Assembly: GCF_020921035.1 (NCBI RefSeq)
Contig: NC_063151.1
Location: 33,486,934-33,550,933, forward strand
Source: Rhodamnia argentea
Lineage: Eukaryota; Streptophyta; Magnoliopsida; Myrtales; Myrtaceae
Direction of reading: 5' to 3'
DNA: 64,000 nucleotides
Positions 1 to 11,569 of this stretch are shown here, piece by piece. The notes below the pieces were generated by a model, which was not told the origin of the DNA, did not search any database, and saw only the letters and a list, made by a program, of their open reading frames with translations. Both the position numbers and the translations under genes were made by a program. Positions within the stretch are counted from its first letter, which is position 1; every line of letters starts with the position of its first letter.

Positions 1-400
1 GAACGATACGGTTCAAATCCTTCATTACTTGAAGTCCGCTCTGGGAAAAGGACTCTTGTTTTCACGGAATGGGCATCTTGGAATTGAATGTTTTACGGAT
101 ACAGTTGGGCAGGGAGTCTTTTTGACAATAAACCGACATCATGTTATTTTACTTTTGTAGGAAGGAATTTAGTCACTTGGAGAAGCAAGAAACGGAAAGT
201 AGTAGCATTGTCAAGTGCAAAAGCCGAATTTAGGGTGATGGCCAAAGGACTTTGCGAACTTCTTTGGCTCAAGAGGTTGATGCCGAAAACTTGGCTTTGC
301 TCCCTTGTCTGAGACGAATTTGTTTTGTAATAATGAGGTGGCAATTGACATTTCTCACAATCTAGTATAGCACGATCGTATCGAGCATATTGAGGTAGAA
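1..400 (+). mobile_element. Ty1/copia retrotransposon fragment (RNase H end of pol)
   Basis: A fossil piece of a Ty1/copia LTR retrotransposon. The translated stretch around 110-290 carries the copia RNase H signature (LVTWRSKKRKVV, then ALSSAKAEF and ELLWLK). The following bases to about 390 still resemble the end of the domain. Only this distal part of pol lies in the window; the rest would be to the left. It is broken, with a few disruptions in the visible part. No LTR is seen on its right, so it looks old and truncated. Confidence 0.75.
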
Positions 401-960
401 AGACTTATAGAATTCCATCCCTTCAAAAGCTTCTTATTCCACTATTCTTTTCCCCCAAAAACTCTTCTATTCTTCAACATACACTTGTTTTCGACCTTTG
501 GTCGATTCTGTTTTTGATGGAGTTTCAAAACATTTAATTTTTACTCTTCTTTCTATAGGAAAATCATGCTTGCCCAATTCGAATTTTGGCGACCAAAGAT
601 GTGGATACATCTCAAGTCTTTCACATAATTGCTTATTGCGATATGCAAACAATAGGGACATCTAACCATACAAAAGCGAACACCAAATAAAATTTGATGT
701 GATCAATGTCGTCAAACATTCAAACTTTTACTCGTCCATTTAAAAAGATATTTGAATAAATTATTAATACAAACGCTCGACTATGTGACCGACCCGATAT
801 AGTATAAAAATCCGAGTCATTCCGGCAGAAGAATCATGAAAGCAACATGTTTTGAGGCAGTCAAAAGTCATAAAAAAATTTTGACATCGTCTGTCGTCAT
901 AAAACGATTATTAGAATAAAAAAGACTTGTTGGTAACAATCATAACCATATATTCCCAAA
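400..960. other. AT-rich spacer, nothing recognised
   Basis: AT-rich sequence between the copia fragment and the methylthiotransferase remnant. The only open frames are short and of unremarkable composition. No repeat, RNA gene or conserved protein was recognised. Confidence 0.4.
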
Positions 961-1268
961 AAACAGCTGAGAATGTAATTCATTTGGCAATGTGGCTCTT
1001 ATTTTGCTCGGTGCATAGCAGGAGAAAGAGCCAGCCGAAGTCCCCCTAATGTAATACGGGCCAAGCCTTCGAGAGGCACCCTTATTGCTAGGCTTTCTAA
1101 TCCTGTTCTCAGATAAGGGATCTCGCTAACCTCCCTGCTAGTTCCTGTGGCCCATAAGCTCACCGATTTCATGATCCTCTTCACCATTTTGGGCATTCCT
1201 TAAAAAAACAGCTGAGAATGTAATTCATTTGGCAATGTGGCTCTTATTTTGCTGGGTGCATTGCAGGA
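961..1268. repeat. 63-bp direct repeat pair flanking about 180 bp
   Basis: A block at 961-1021 (beginning AAACAGCTGAGAATG) recurs at about 1206-1268 with about two mismatches; the second copy ends in GTGCATTGCAGGA. The segment between the copies is open on the minus strand for 65 codons but is not recognised. The second copy abuts the truncation point of the methylthiotransferase remnant, so the duplication may be part of the rearrangement that cut that gene. Confidence 0.8.
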
Positions 1269-3773
1269 CAGGCACCTAAACAACCAACATTTATTGGGAG
1301 AATCTCGATAAACTTGTTTTTCCTCACCTGTTGCAACATAAGTTATGAGTTGAGTTCGATTCACAAAAGAAAGGAAATAGGAGCAACAGAATTTCAGATT
1401 TGAGGATATCGAAGCTACAAAGCACAAAAAGAAGTGCAGAATACAAAGCTGCTAATGACATATCCTCAAAAGAAACGATAACTAAGATTGCACTTGAATG
1501 TGAAAATTCCACCTTTGGATGGTCAAGTGTTGGCAATCTCTTACGGTGCAAAAGCCGCACCTCATGCCCTTTGAGAGTCTCTTCTACAACCTCAACGACC
1601 CTGTCAATTTGTTGGACGCCAACCATACTCACACCTTCAAGTTCTTTTAAATCACGACTTCCTTGAGGCACACAGCCTGCCACCACCAGTGGTCGTTTTG
1701 CACTTTTACATTTTGTTATCAGAGTTTCCATTGCACACTGACTTGGTGATTTGACTGTGCATCTGGACAAGACAGACAAAGCATAATTCTTATAAATATC
1801 CAACCAACAAAAAGTCCAGAAAACAATGGACGAACATGAAAAAACTTCAGAATGCCAACGATGTCAGTCAATTTATTCTGAGGAAAACATAGTCTAAACA
1901 AGAAATAGAAGTTAGAAGTAATTTAGTATGCATGAGTAGATAAGCTCATATTCCCATGAACTTTGACCTAAATAAGAACCCACAGAACTTGATAGTGATC
2001 GAAAAAGATGATTCTCACTCAAATTCGCACTTCTCAAAGTTCAGGATCATAACTCCATTCCATGTAAACCATCATCAGATTGAGATGTGTGGTGAAGCAT
2101 TTGCTTTGACAAAATAAGGAAGCTAAACATCAAGAAATTACTTTATGTACAAAGTACACCTAGTCAAGGACTCGGGTGACAAGCAGTTTTATAAAATCTT
2201 ACAGATTCTAACATCACAGATAACGTCCAAATCAAAAAGAAAATCCTACGACCTTCGAGTTTTATGATACAAATGACAGAGCGCTAGTCTTAAGACTCAT
2301 TTTTCTACTTTGAAAAGCTGAACAACCACTTATACAAGAAAAGAACTTGCCTAAAAGCATACATGTCATTCAAAATGTTTACATACATTACCAAGTTGGC
2401 TGGTGATCAACTCAATTCCAAAAATTTACACCTTCACTGTCTATTGGGTCTTCAGTTAATTCCTAGCACATCAAATTCAGACAATAAAAAGAAACAGCAA
2501 AACTTTCATGCAAAGAAGATCAAGGAAATAGGTTCTTTACGTTTTTATCAGCCAGGGATCTGCTTCATCAGGATTGTCACTTAAACAATATCCAAATGCT
2601 GACAGCTGACCGGCCATATATTCACTGTCACTCTAGAACAGTCATAAAGAATGTTAGAAAACTGCCACGGCAACAAATAATTTGCAGCAATTACCTGTCG
2701 TAGATTAGCATAACTTCCTCAAATTGAAAAATAAAAACAGGGAATTGATGAAATTTTTCCAGTTTATATGTTAAAGACAAAAAAAAATTATCAAAAGTAC
2801 AGAATTTCAGTAATCTACTATTTGGTGGTAGAAATCTCCAAATCAAGCTCTCTTAAATGGTTGTCAGCTACTACTCAAACCTGCCAATGCCGCGTTAGGC
2901 CACTTAAAAACCACCATTGCAAACAGATCGAACAAACTAATTACTGTGAATTGGCTATTAATTATAACGATGCAATTCCTCGTAATTAGCCGCCATCAAG
3001 TAATTTTTATAACTATTATATCAGTATTGGGAACAGTTCCGACATAATCACAGTCTCTCTTAAATGATGTTATTCCACAATCTCCAGCACCAAGATTGCT
3101 GACTGAAGACCAGACATTCCCCTTTACAGATTAGCAACCTCTATTGCCCTGATTACAGACCACCAACCCAAATATTAACTGAAAGATAATTTGCAGCGAA
3201 TGCCAAACTATCAAGCATTAAATTGCCCACATCCTTCCTCTGAAATTATTTCCACGCAGGTCGCTTTTTTTCCCCCATCTAAGAGTAGTTTATACCTAGC
3301 AATGAAGGCTCCTCTATCGCTGTCTTTCCAACTACGATATTCGATAATCTTCAGTTATTCAGGTAAATTCGAGTGATGGCTCATCAGTGAATTCTTCGAA
3401 ATCATCTTCCAGAATACAGACAGCAAAGTACTTGCCTGACTGTGCGAGCATCCAAAAGTTTTGATATATATTGTCTGCGGAAAAGGAAGCAGCTCGACTA
3501 AGAAGAAGAAGATGGCGCAGTGGCGACAGAGAAACCAAAAGTATCAGACCAAAAAAATCGGGAGAAAAATAGATACGAGACCTGAGTGCGAGGAATATTC
3601 GCTGAGTGAGAAGCGACTGAATCTTTGTCTAGAGAGCGCTTCTCATCCCCCAACTTATCAGGCCTATTGCGGCTCCTCTTAGGTTTTACTCCGACCGCCG
3701 TCAACGGAAGCCGAAAACCGGGAGGAGCTCCGCCTCCACCTCCTCCAGCCACCAGATCCTCAATGTCCTCCCT
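1269..3773 (-). pseudogene. CDKAL1/MiaB-like tRNA methylthiotransferase, truncated 5' half
   Basis: Remnant of the plant homologue of CDKAL1, a radical-SAM methylthiotransferase that makes ms2t6A in tRNA. Five exons can be read on the minus strand: about 3773-3582 (EDIEDLVAGG, GAPPGFRLPL), 3474-3436 (TIYIKTFGCSHSQ, with the first Fe-S cysteine of the UPF0004 domain), 2632-2541 (SDSEYMAGQLSAFGY), 1762-1513 (CTVKSPSQ, VVAGCVPQGSRDLKELEG, VGVQQIDRVVEVVEETLKGH) and 1327-about 1270 (FIEILPINVGCLGAC). Phases join cleanly. The intron after exon 2 has a GC donor (CAG|GCAAGT). Two defects mark it as dead: the expected ATG before EDIEDL is AGG at 3771-3773, with an in-frame TGA just upstream, and the protein stops inside the CxxxCxxC radical-SAM motif, so the catalytic core and TRAM part are missing. 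Family assignment is confident, pseudogene status likely. Confidence 0.82.
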
Positions 3774-3815
3774 TCGCTCTCAACCTCTTACCTTGACAGC
3801 GAAAGCAGAGGAAGG

Positions 3816-3821
<6 letters not shown>

Positions 3822-3857
<36 letters not shown>
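3822..3857. repeat. (GA)n microsatellite
   Basis: A run of GA dinucleotides just upstream of exon 1 of the methylthiotransferase remnant, where the 5' leader of the parent gene would lie. Confidence 0.9.
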
Positions 3858-3984
3858 ATTGGAGGTCTCGCCGGAGGACCTCGAGAGTTGCCTCTCCCCT
3901 TCGTTCCGCCGGTGCACAAATGAGTCTTGGATCTGAATCCGACCCGAATGCAACAGGATTTGGGTTAACAATGTAAACTAAAAA

Positions 3985-4725
3985 ACAATAATGACATTCA
4001 CAATCCCTTCTAAACCATTTAATGAAAGGTCTGCCGTCATTTGACCAAAAAAAGTTCTAGTGTCAAGGCTAACAAGCATAAAAATTGGAAAAAGTCAAAA
4101 TAAGGAATTGAAGTGTGCTTATTTTTCTCAAATAAAAGTTCAGAGTGGATATTATTTTAAATAAAAGCAGAGAGTACCCTTTTTATTTCGAAAAAAGACC
4201 TGATTTAGAGCACTTTCATCATTTATTTTATCTTTCCTTTTTTTCTTTATTTTTTCCTCTGGTTCTTTCCCATCCTTTTCGCCGGTCGTCGGCTTGAGAT
4301 CGGCCACCGACAAGGGCAGCCTCACCCCGCCCAACCTAGGCGACCTTCGCATGTGGCCATTGAGACGAGGCCGCCCTCAACGGCCTTGAGGGTCGACCTT
4401 GCTCGATCGGGAATGGGCCGCCCTCGTTGTGGCTGGCCCTTGCCGGATTTGGGCGAGGGTCGCCTCATCGCGACCGATGAAGGCTTGGGAGAGGTGCCCT
4501 AGTAGTTGGCCGATCCTAGGCCAACCACCGGTGAAAAGATAAGAAAGAAAAAAAAGGAAAAAATGAAATAAATAAATAACGAAAATGCTCCTAGTCAGGC
4601 TCCTCTTTGAAATAAATAGAGCACTTCATGTCCTTATTTAAAAAAAGACCCACTTGTTTAAAAAAATAAGAGGACTTCGGGCTCTTATTTAAAAAAAAAT
4701 TCAAAATAAAAAAGTCACTAATTTC
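3985..4725. mobile_element. Palindromic foldback-like element, family B, with GC-rich core
   Basis: AT-rich arms flank a GC-rich core at about 4260-4530. The left arm (about 4095-4185: AAATAAGGAATTGAAGTG, then TTATTTTAAATAAAAGC) reappears inverted and degenerate in the right arm (about 4590-4700: GCACTTCATGTCCTTATTT, GGACTTCGGGCTCTTATTT). The left arm also matches the inverse of the right arm of the element at 30.6-31.1 kb. No open frame of note, so it would be non-autonomous. Superfamily and exact ends are unknown. Confidence 0.55.
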
Positions 4726-7700
4726 GCTTGTCGGGATTGACTTTTAATTTGTTTCTCAATCGAATCTGTGGTTCACAAGCTTCAAACTTTTTTCAACCCG
4801 AAATACCAAAAACTTTTTACGGCAGATCGGAATTGACATGTAAAATTTCAACATTTTTTTATAATTTAAATAGTAAGTTTAGATTAGCCCGAAAGTCTAA
4901 AAGCAATTAAAGTGGCCGATGAACTAGTGCTAGCCATTTTAATAGATAAACTGAAAATAAAATTTGGCTTATTAATCTGCTTATGTTTAGACAGACAGTG
5001 TGACAGGTTATTCAGTTTTACTGTGTTCTTTTTTTTGTTCTCCCAAAGCGGCCCAAAAAATATATGAAAAAAACAAAAAAAAAGTGAAAATCAACAGCCG
5101 GGTCATCTAAGAGATCACTCTACCCATTTGCAAAACCTCAGCATTGTGGCTCTCCATCTCAGCATCGTTTTGGAAGGGATCCGCTGCCAATCTCTACCAT
5201 TCAAACGAGAACAAGAAGCCGAAATCATTAAGAAAAAGCGGGGCAAGCAGCCGCCCTACTTGCCAGTCTGTGAACAGTCGCTTCTGAATTCTTTACCTGG
5301 CATAATTCCGCATAATGCCTGTAGATCTCGCTATTCTCTCGTCTTGATCACCAAGCAGCGTTCCACTATACCAACCGTTAGCTTCATTTACGGTTGTTAT
5401 CTCAAGGTACCTAAAGATCAAAGCTCATAATTGATCAAGAAGTGCCATATTAATGGATTTGCATATGCAGACACATGTAAGCTGTACATGCAACTAAACA
5501 AGCACACACTACGTCATTTTCTTTCATCGCTATGCTTCCTATGCAATGCAGACACATTCAAGTTGAATATCCAAAATTTTCAACTGTAAACCAATTAGGT
5601 GTTTGAGCCCTCAATGGGAGGCAATCCGCTACATGCAGGTTTGGATCTCTTTCGATGGTTGGATAAAAGAATCTCCAATCTCCCTCACCCTGGTTGACTT
5701 CAAGTTATCTACCAGCAGAGTTCCAAGGAATAGTGAGAGGATGGATGAATTTGGTTTGTTTAAGGACACAGCCTGGTTAATTCCAGTCATCTGGTGAAAA
5801 TGTTCAACCAGGATTTTCTGGTTTCTGTACATGAAGATAAAGTTGGTTTGGCTCTATAAGCAGGGAAATGTCTAGGGATTCAGCTGGCAATACTTGAGTT
5901 TTGAAGGATGTGCTTCCCTTGTCCCTGGTTTATGCATTTGACGGGGCATTGAAGTTTTCAGGAAACAGGACAGCCCCTCCTTATGGTATCCATCCATCGC
6001 TTATGGTTTTTATAATGCGTTGGCCAAGAGGAAGCTCTTGGTTGTGGATATGACAAATCTCAGGGCTCTCTCCCTTTCTTGCTTGAGGGCCAAGATCAAC
6101 TGGGTCATTATCAAATTGGTAAAAGCCAAAGCGTGCAACCCACACAAAGCAATAAACGCTCACAGGAACTTATGTCCATGCAGGTGCCGATGGGAGACTA
6201 AACAAAAAAGTTCAGAAAGAGAAAGGAGGCACCTTTGGAAAATATGTTCTTCACCAACATCCCTGAGAAAAAATAGCAGACTAAGATCACATAAAGCATC
6301 AGCTCCAGCCTCATCTTCGGATATTCCTTTTGAAATTTCATTTGCAGTAACTTTGGGTGCAGAGACATTTTCCTCAAATTTTCGCCGCCCAAAAAGCCAA
6401 TTTGGACTTTTAAGCTGTATCTCACTGCACATAACCAGTTCATTCACCCTGATTAGCATCTACCATAGTGCCAGTTCTGTTGCAATTGTCTATGGTACTT
6501 AATTCCAGCTTGACATTTCAATATGACCAAAAGTTTATATAAATGAGAAGGTCGAAGTCTACGTAAATAAAAACTAACCAAAATTATTGACATAGTATCC
6601 TCGCTTATGAGATACATACGCTGCATCAGGTGCCACACCGGTAGTACCAGAAGAACCACTGGGACGTGGATCAGGTTCACTGCATAATCTAGCGTTCTTG
6701 ATTGAACTGCATGCCTTTGCAATCAATTTATCAAAGGAAGTCAATTTTATCCGAGAGTAGTCTTCCTTGCAAGCAGGAACAGGCGCCAAAGAAATTCCAG
6801 CTTTACCTCCAGGCCCTGGTAAAGCTCTTGGGCTCACACATTGAAAGAAAAACAAAAGAATTCCAATATATAAGTGTGAGATCAACAGTGCAACTGTTCC
6901 TGTTGCCAAAAAGTGGATATAAAGAACTTATGTAACAGCAAGCATCAAGAGTGGCATCGATTATCTTCTGGTCTTTATAGATGTGCATGTAAGGTGTAAC
7001 ATACATGGACTGGAAACAATATAAAAAATTGCCCATATGAGCATGCCAAATGTGCTCATGTTACCTGTAAAAGTACGCACTGTATGAAATGCAGCATAGG
7101 TTTTTTCTTTATGCCTTCTTGGGCAAAAGTAATGTATAGTTCACATCCTAAATATTTTACCTTTCATCGGGAAAAAATTCTGCAAAAAGCTAGTTTTCCC
7201 TCTTGTGGCTGGAAATAACCTAAAAATCTGCTCCCCAGAAAACCCAAAAACACCGCTTCCAGAGAGCTGAAGTTGGGAAAGAAAAGAATGGCCAACTATT
7301 CAGAAAGACAGATATTAAGATGGCAAGTCATCAAGAGGTGCAATATTAAAAAGATAAAAGCTTCCTAGAGTTCTAAAGATAGGATGGCAAGTAACGCAAA
7401 GTAAAAGCCCAATAAAAGAGAATGGAGGATGAACAAAAAAATCCCCTTAATTACACTTCTTATCCTCTAGTTTCAAAACCGAAGCTCTGTACCGACTACC
7501 CGCTGTTTTAAAGAACACTTTGCATCCTCCGGTTTTTATGATTTTCCTAACAATTTCCTGATGGTGCAAGAGTCCGAGGAGTTAATAGGTTTTTCGATAT
7601 ATTATGTGTGCGGTGTCATGTCTGGAAACTATTGCCCGCAATGCGAATGTAAGGGAAAGTTGAGGATCCTTTTCTCAATTTTCCTGGAATAGTGGGAATC

Positions 7701-8459
7701 ATAACATATATGACATATAAAACAGAACTAGAGAAAGGAGCAGTAAGTACAAGTTAATTGCATCTTGCTTTTCGCTATCAGTGTAGGTGTTACTGTAATA
7801 TCTTTTGATGGACTTGAGAAACTCTTTGGATTGGGTGGTAGCCTTCCACTTCCCCTGCCTCTCTGTGAACACCTGAGAAAGAAGAATTAGCACCAGTTTT
7901 CTAAATGGAATAAGAAGGCAATACATGAGCTTGAGCACATTGATGAGATTCTGCACCAACTTAAAAAAGAGAAGATTACAGTGTAATGAGCTTCAGAACC
8001 ACCTTACTGTTGCGCGAGAGCATCACATATGCTCTGATACATATCCATTAGTGCAGTTGCAATGCTACTGTTAGGATCCAATATCGGCATGTCTGTCAAA
8101 CCCATTGCATGAAGTTGGTGGCCTAAAGCTTCCAAACCGTAAGCATATTGAGCATCAATTGTGCGGTCCAAACACTCAATGCAGTTGGTACGCAGAACAC
8201 CACTTTGGAAATGGGGGTTTTCCCGTCCATGACCATCCTCCCTGCTATTTTGACTGGACTCAAAGTCTCCCTCATCTCGATTATTTCTGATATCTAGATT
8301 TCCATTGCTGTTTCCGACCCTAGAATGATCCCACGATTCTGATCTAAGATCTCTCAGAGAAGTATCCCTGCAATAAAAGCAATGAGCCATGAAAAGTAAA
8401 AAAGCACACAAGAACCTACAAAAAGAAATTTGAAACAACGACAAGGAAAAGGGTCCTCC

Positions 8460-9540
8460 AATTAGCTAGTCCATATAAAACCAATCCTACATGTCTAGAC
8501 AAACTTTTTTATGTTTAGCTCTTTGGCCTTGAAAAAGTAATTGTAACGAGAACTACAGCTACAACTCAATTTTCAACACTTGAAAAGGCCAAAAGCAGAT
8601 GGATACATTAAAGCAGGCATGTCTGCACACCTTAAAAAGAACTCTCTAGCGAAGCCGCTAGTTATAACAATATAAATCCAGATTCTATACTTTCAGTAGG
8701 GGAATTCGCTGAAGTTCAACTAAAAAGCCAAAAGAACCCTAATATTCGCATAATGGCTCTCTGTATTATCGAAAGATTGTCCTGTCTTTTCCCTCTGAAT
8801 CATTAAAAAAATCACCAGAGGTGTGCAAAAGTAGCTCTAAAGACTGCAAACAATGTGAAGAGTCTCAATTGTGCCTCCTTTTGTAGTTTTTGATCAACTA
8901 ATCTTGTTCAAGAAAGTAACAAGTTTAAAAGTTATGATTTCATCACTTTTGAATGAGGATTCCCTTTAAAGGAGCTATTTTTGCAATTGCCAAGTATTCG
9001 CTTTCTACCGTTATTAATGAGTATGAAACAGCAAGTTCATGTTTGAGGTCAGATATATGTGATTCTTTTCTTGGAGGCAACGATTGACATTTGATTGTGC
9101 AAAAAGGTGGTCGTCCTAATCTTTATGACTAACGATATTGTCTGAGATAATATCTCTAGTTCGTAGAATCTCACAATCTTAGAATGACATTTGAATTTCG
9201 GACACCCGTCAACCCAGTTAAGCAAGTGATTTTAACTATGTTGTCTCTTCCATCCTCAGAGCATTTTTCTTATTGCAGAAAAAAAAAAGGTCAAGGAATT
9301 CCACGCAAAAAAATCTCCTATGTGAACCTTCTTGTGGCAAGGAACTAATGCTCAAACACAAGTAGCCTACAGCAGTAATTTGCCATCATCTACTACAATC
9401 CGAAACCCCATACGACCGTGCTGCGTTAAATTTGCTTCTAACAGTCAGATAATCATGCAAGGTAATATAAAAAAACGATGACGATTAGCAGGCATAACTG
9501 AAGTGCTTTGATAAATACTCGGAAGCTCTTCATATTACAA
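8460..9540. other. Intronic AT-rich stretch of the SAC remnant
   Basis: Sequence between the SAC exon ending near 8370 and the foldback element at 9.5 kb. The exons that should follow FAK (family motif SKSANVL, GFYFSGKP) were not found here, so part of the gene is missing or too decayed to read. Nothing else recognised. Confidence 0.35.
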
Positions 9541-9544
9541 AATG

Positions 9545-10370
9545 GAGTTAAATTTGCTCCTAAAAATTTCATGTTGTGCATTTAAGTCCTGAAATTTGTC
9601 AACTTCGTGGAGTTTAACTCTTTCCATTATCTTTGTCCAACCAACGCATATCTTCTTTTTATTTTTTTTTTCCTATTAAATCTTATGTGGCCATTAGCAT
9701 TGTGATGAAGCATTCTCGACACAAAAACGAAGTCGTTTCCCTGCACCGCATATCTGAAAAGTACAAAAGTTTACAACTTAAAATTTTAACAAATAAGTTT
9801 AAAACATTAAAATTGAAAGTAAAATTAATCTTGAGATCAAATAAAGGCCGAATTAAAAAAAAAAAAAAAGACTGCAAGAGTTCTAAGGACATTGGCGGCA
9901 GTGCCACAATTGTCGCCTAATCTCACCTGACCGGTGGCGAGGTCCCGATTGTCCTCGCCGGCTTAGCGGCGGCGCTTGGCGCCATCCTTACCGTGCCGGC
10001 GAGCATCGGGACTCACGCCCCTTTCTTGGCGGTGGCGGGGACACGCAGGCCTTCGCGACAACCTCGACAAAGCGGGGGCGCCACGACATTCTCCGCCTCC
10101 AAGCAATTTTTGTTATTTTGATTTTGCTTTCGCTTTTGAATTTATTTTCCGTTTTTTAGCTATACTCATTCTCAGTTTTTTTTTTTTTTAAATGGTGTTA
10201 AAATGACGTTTTGAGTTCAAGGAATGAAAAAGTGATTAAAATAGCCATATCTGTTTACATAATAAAAATGCCAAGTGGCCCTTTCCATCGCTTAAAATTG
10301 ACAGATTTCACCGAAGAACTCAAGTGCGCGAAGTTGACAAGTTTTAGGAATTGTGTTATAGTTTCCCCCA
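9545..10370. mobile_element. Foldback-like element, family A type, in a SAC intron
   Basis: The left arm (about 9545-9635: AGTCCTGAAATTTGTCAACT, TCGTGGAGTTTAACTC) is mirrored by the right arm (about 10,280-10,370: CGAAGAACTCAAGTGCGCG, AAGTTGACAAGTTTTAGG). Between them lies a GC-rich core at about 9915-10,095, bounded by poly(A) and poly(T) runs. It starts within about 15 bp of the donor after the SAC exon reading FEKFAKR (GAAGAG|GTATTT), so it lies in an intron. No transposase reading frame. Ends are approximate; no target duplication was found. Confidence 0.5.
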
Positions 10371-10610
10371 CTAAATACCTCTTCGCAAATTTTTCGAAAT
10401 CCCAGTGGACTAAGAAAAGATGAATCTCATCTGAAAGGATGTGGTTCAAATACCCAACAGCATTTGTAAACTCACGTCTAAGCATCATTTCCACAGGCCT
10501 TGCCTTCTCTCAAAAGTCTGCATTTTAGCACAGAAACCAGTTCTGCAAAACAGGTGGATTTCATATATTAATATTCAAGGGGGAAACATTGAGAAGATCA
10601 GCATACACAA

Positions 10611-10632
10611 GCCTCTCTCTCTCTCTCTCTCT
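10611..10632. repeat. (CT)n microsatellite
   Basis: About eleven CT/TC units within the SAC remnant region. Confidence 0.85.
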
Positions 10633-11486
10633 CACTGTCCCTATGTTAAAAAACATATAACAGATACCTCTAAGAAATGACGTATGCACATCGACTCAAC
10701 ATTGGAAATATTTTCTGACCAGAAAAAACATGGGAAATATTTACTAATACAAATCTTTTCCTTCTTTTCAACAATAAAATTGCAGGATGTGTCAACTTTT
10801 CATGCTTCTCCTGCTTGCTTAAGAGATTAGATGAACTTGGGCACCAAAATAAAACACATAAAAAAAAAATTGAAACATAGGAAGGAATGCCAAAGACAAA
10901 TCGACGTTATGAAATAAAAATTTGTGAATAACCAAACAGGACAAAGGAAGGGAACCAGTTCATCCGAGCAGCAAACTTATGCAGCGTCGAACCGCTACCA
11001 CAAGAGCAGAGCAAAGACATGGAGTGAAAAGGCGAAGACAATGAAGCAGCATGGGAAAAGCAGGCAATAGATCATTACAAAAGATATGAATAGACTTTCT
11101 AAATGCAAGATAAACCAAATTTTAGACTGGGCCAAATTCTGCAAAGTAAGGAAAGAAGAGAGGTAATGAAAAGCTGGATACCACAACATCAAGCTTTGGG
11201 CATCCACGGAAAAACGGTTAGGTGAAGGAAGGGGAAAAAAGGCATACACAGAAGTGGAGAGAGTGAGAGAGAGACCTTAATTAAATTGAGCATGATCATT
11301 GGGTTACCATCTCTTCACCATGTCCTCAAAGTGCAAGCTAGTGGCCTCATATGTAGGATCATACCTCTGTACTGCATGAAAGGTATTGAGGATTTTTTTA
11401 AAACTAACATCTGTTGATGCCAAAAAGATGGGAAATACCAATTCCAATTTCTCATCAACCGAGGTAGACTTGCATCAGATTCAGCT

Positions 11487-11566
11487 AAAGAATCTCTCTA
11501 GCTTCTTGCATCAATCTTGTTATTTGGTTTACTGGGAATCTCTCTAGCTTCTTGCATCAATCTTGG
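11487..11566. repeat. Short direct repeat, about 30 bp twice
   Basis: The string AATCTCTCTAGCTTCTTGC with the bases after it occurs twice, about 46 bp apart, at the upstream edge of the SAC remnant. Confidence 0.8.
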
Positions 11567-11569
11567 CCG

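Larger units (their letters stand above)
5130..11450 (-). pseudogene. SAC-domain phosphoinositide phosphatase (SAC2-5 type), decayed
   Basis: Remnant of a plant SAC phosphatase of the SAC2-SAC5 group; these dephosphorylate PI(3,5)P2 at the vacuolar membrane. Blocks read in family order on the minus strand: about 11,400-11,280 (QRYDPTYEATSLHFEDMVKR), 10,515-10,385 (MMLRREFTNAVGYLNHIL, HWDFEKFAKR), 8370-8005 (VLRTNCIECLDRT, AQYAYGLEALGHQLHAMGL), 7875-7765 (VFTERQGKWKATTQS, RYYSNTYTDSEKQDAI), about 7235-7170 (FQPQEGK), 6830-6620 (ACSSIKNARLCSEPD, TGVAPDAA), 6424-6200 (EIQLKSPNWLFGRRKFEEN), 5410-5283 (NEANGWYSGTLLGDQDE) and about 5235-5130. The phosphatase motif is present, but the usual CIDCLDRTN reads CIECLDRTI. 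A TAA replaces the Tyr codon of the following YGGS motif. Frameshifts sit in the RYGNP motif near 11,300 and after GDQDE near 5320. No intact N-terminal exon was found to the right. Confidence 0.85.

Noticed and set aside
999-1196. Possible organelle-derived insert between the 63-bp repeats
   Set aside because: It has a somewhat mitochondrial look, but I could not identify a source gene, so no call was made.
9545-10370. Foldback element disrupting a SAC exon
   Set aside because: The exon ends at a good donor (GAAGAG|GTATTT), so the element sits in the intron, not in coding sequence.
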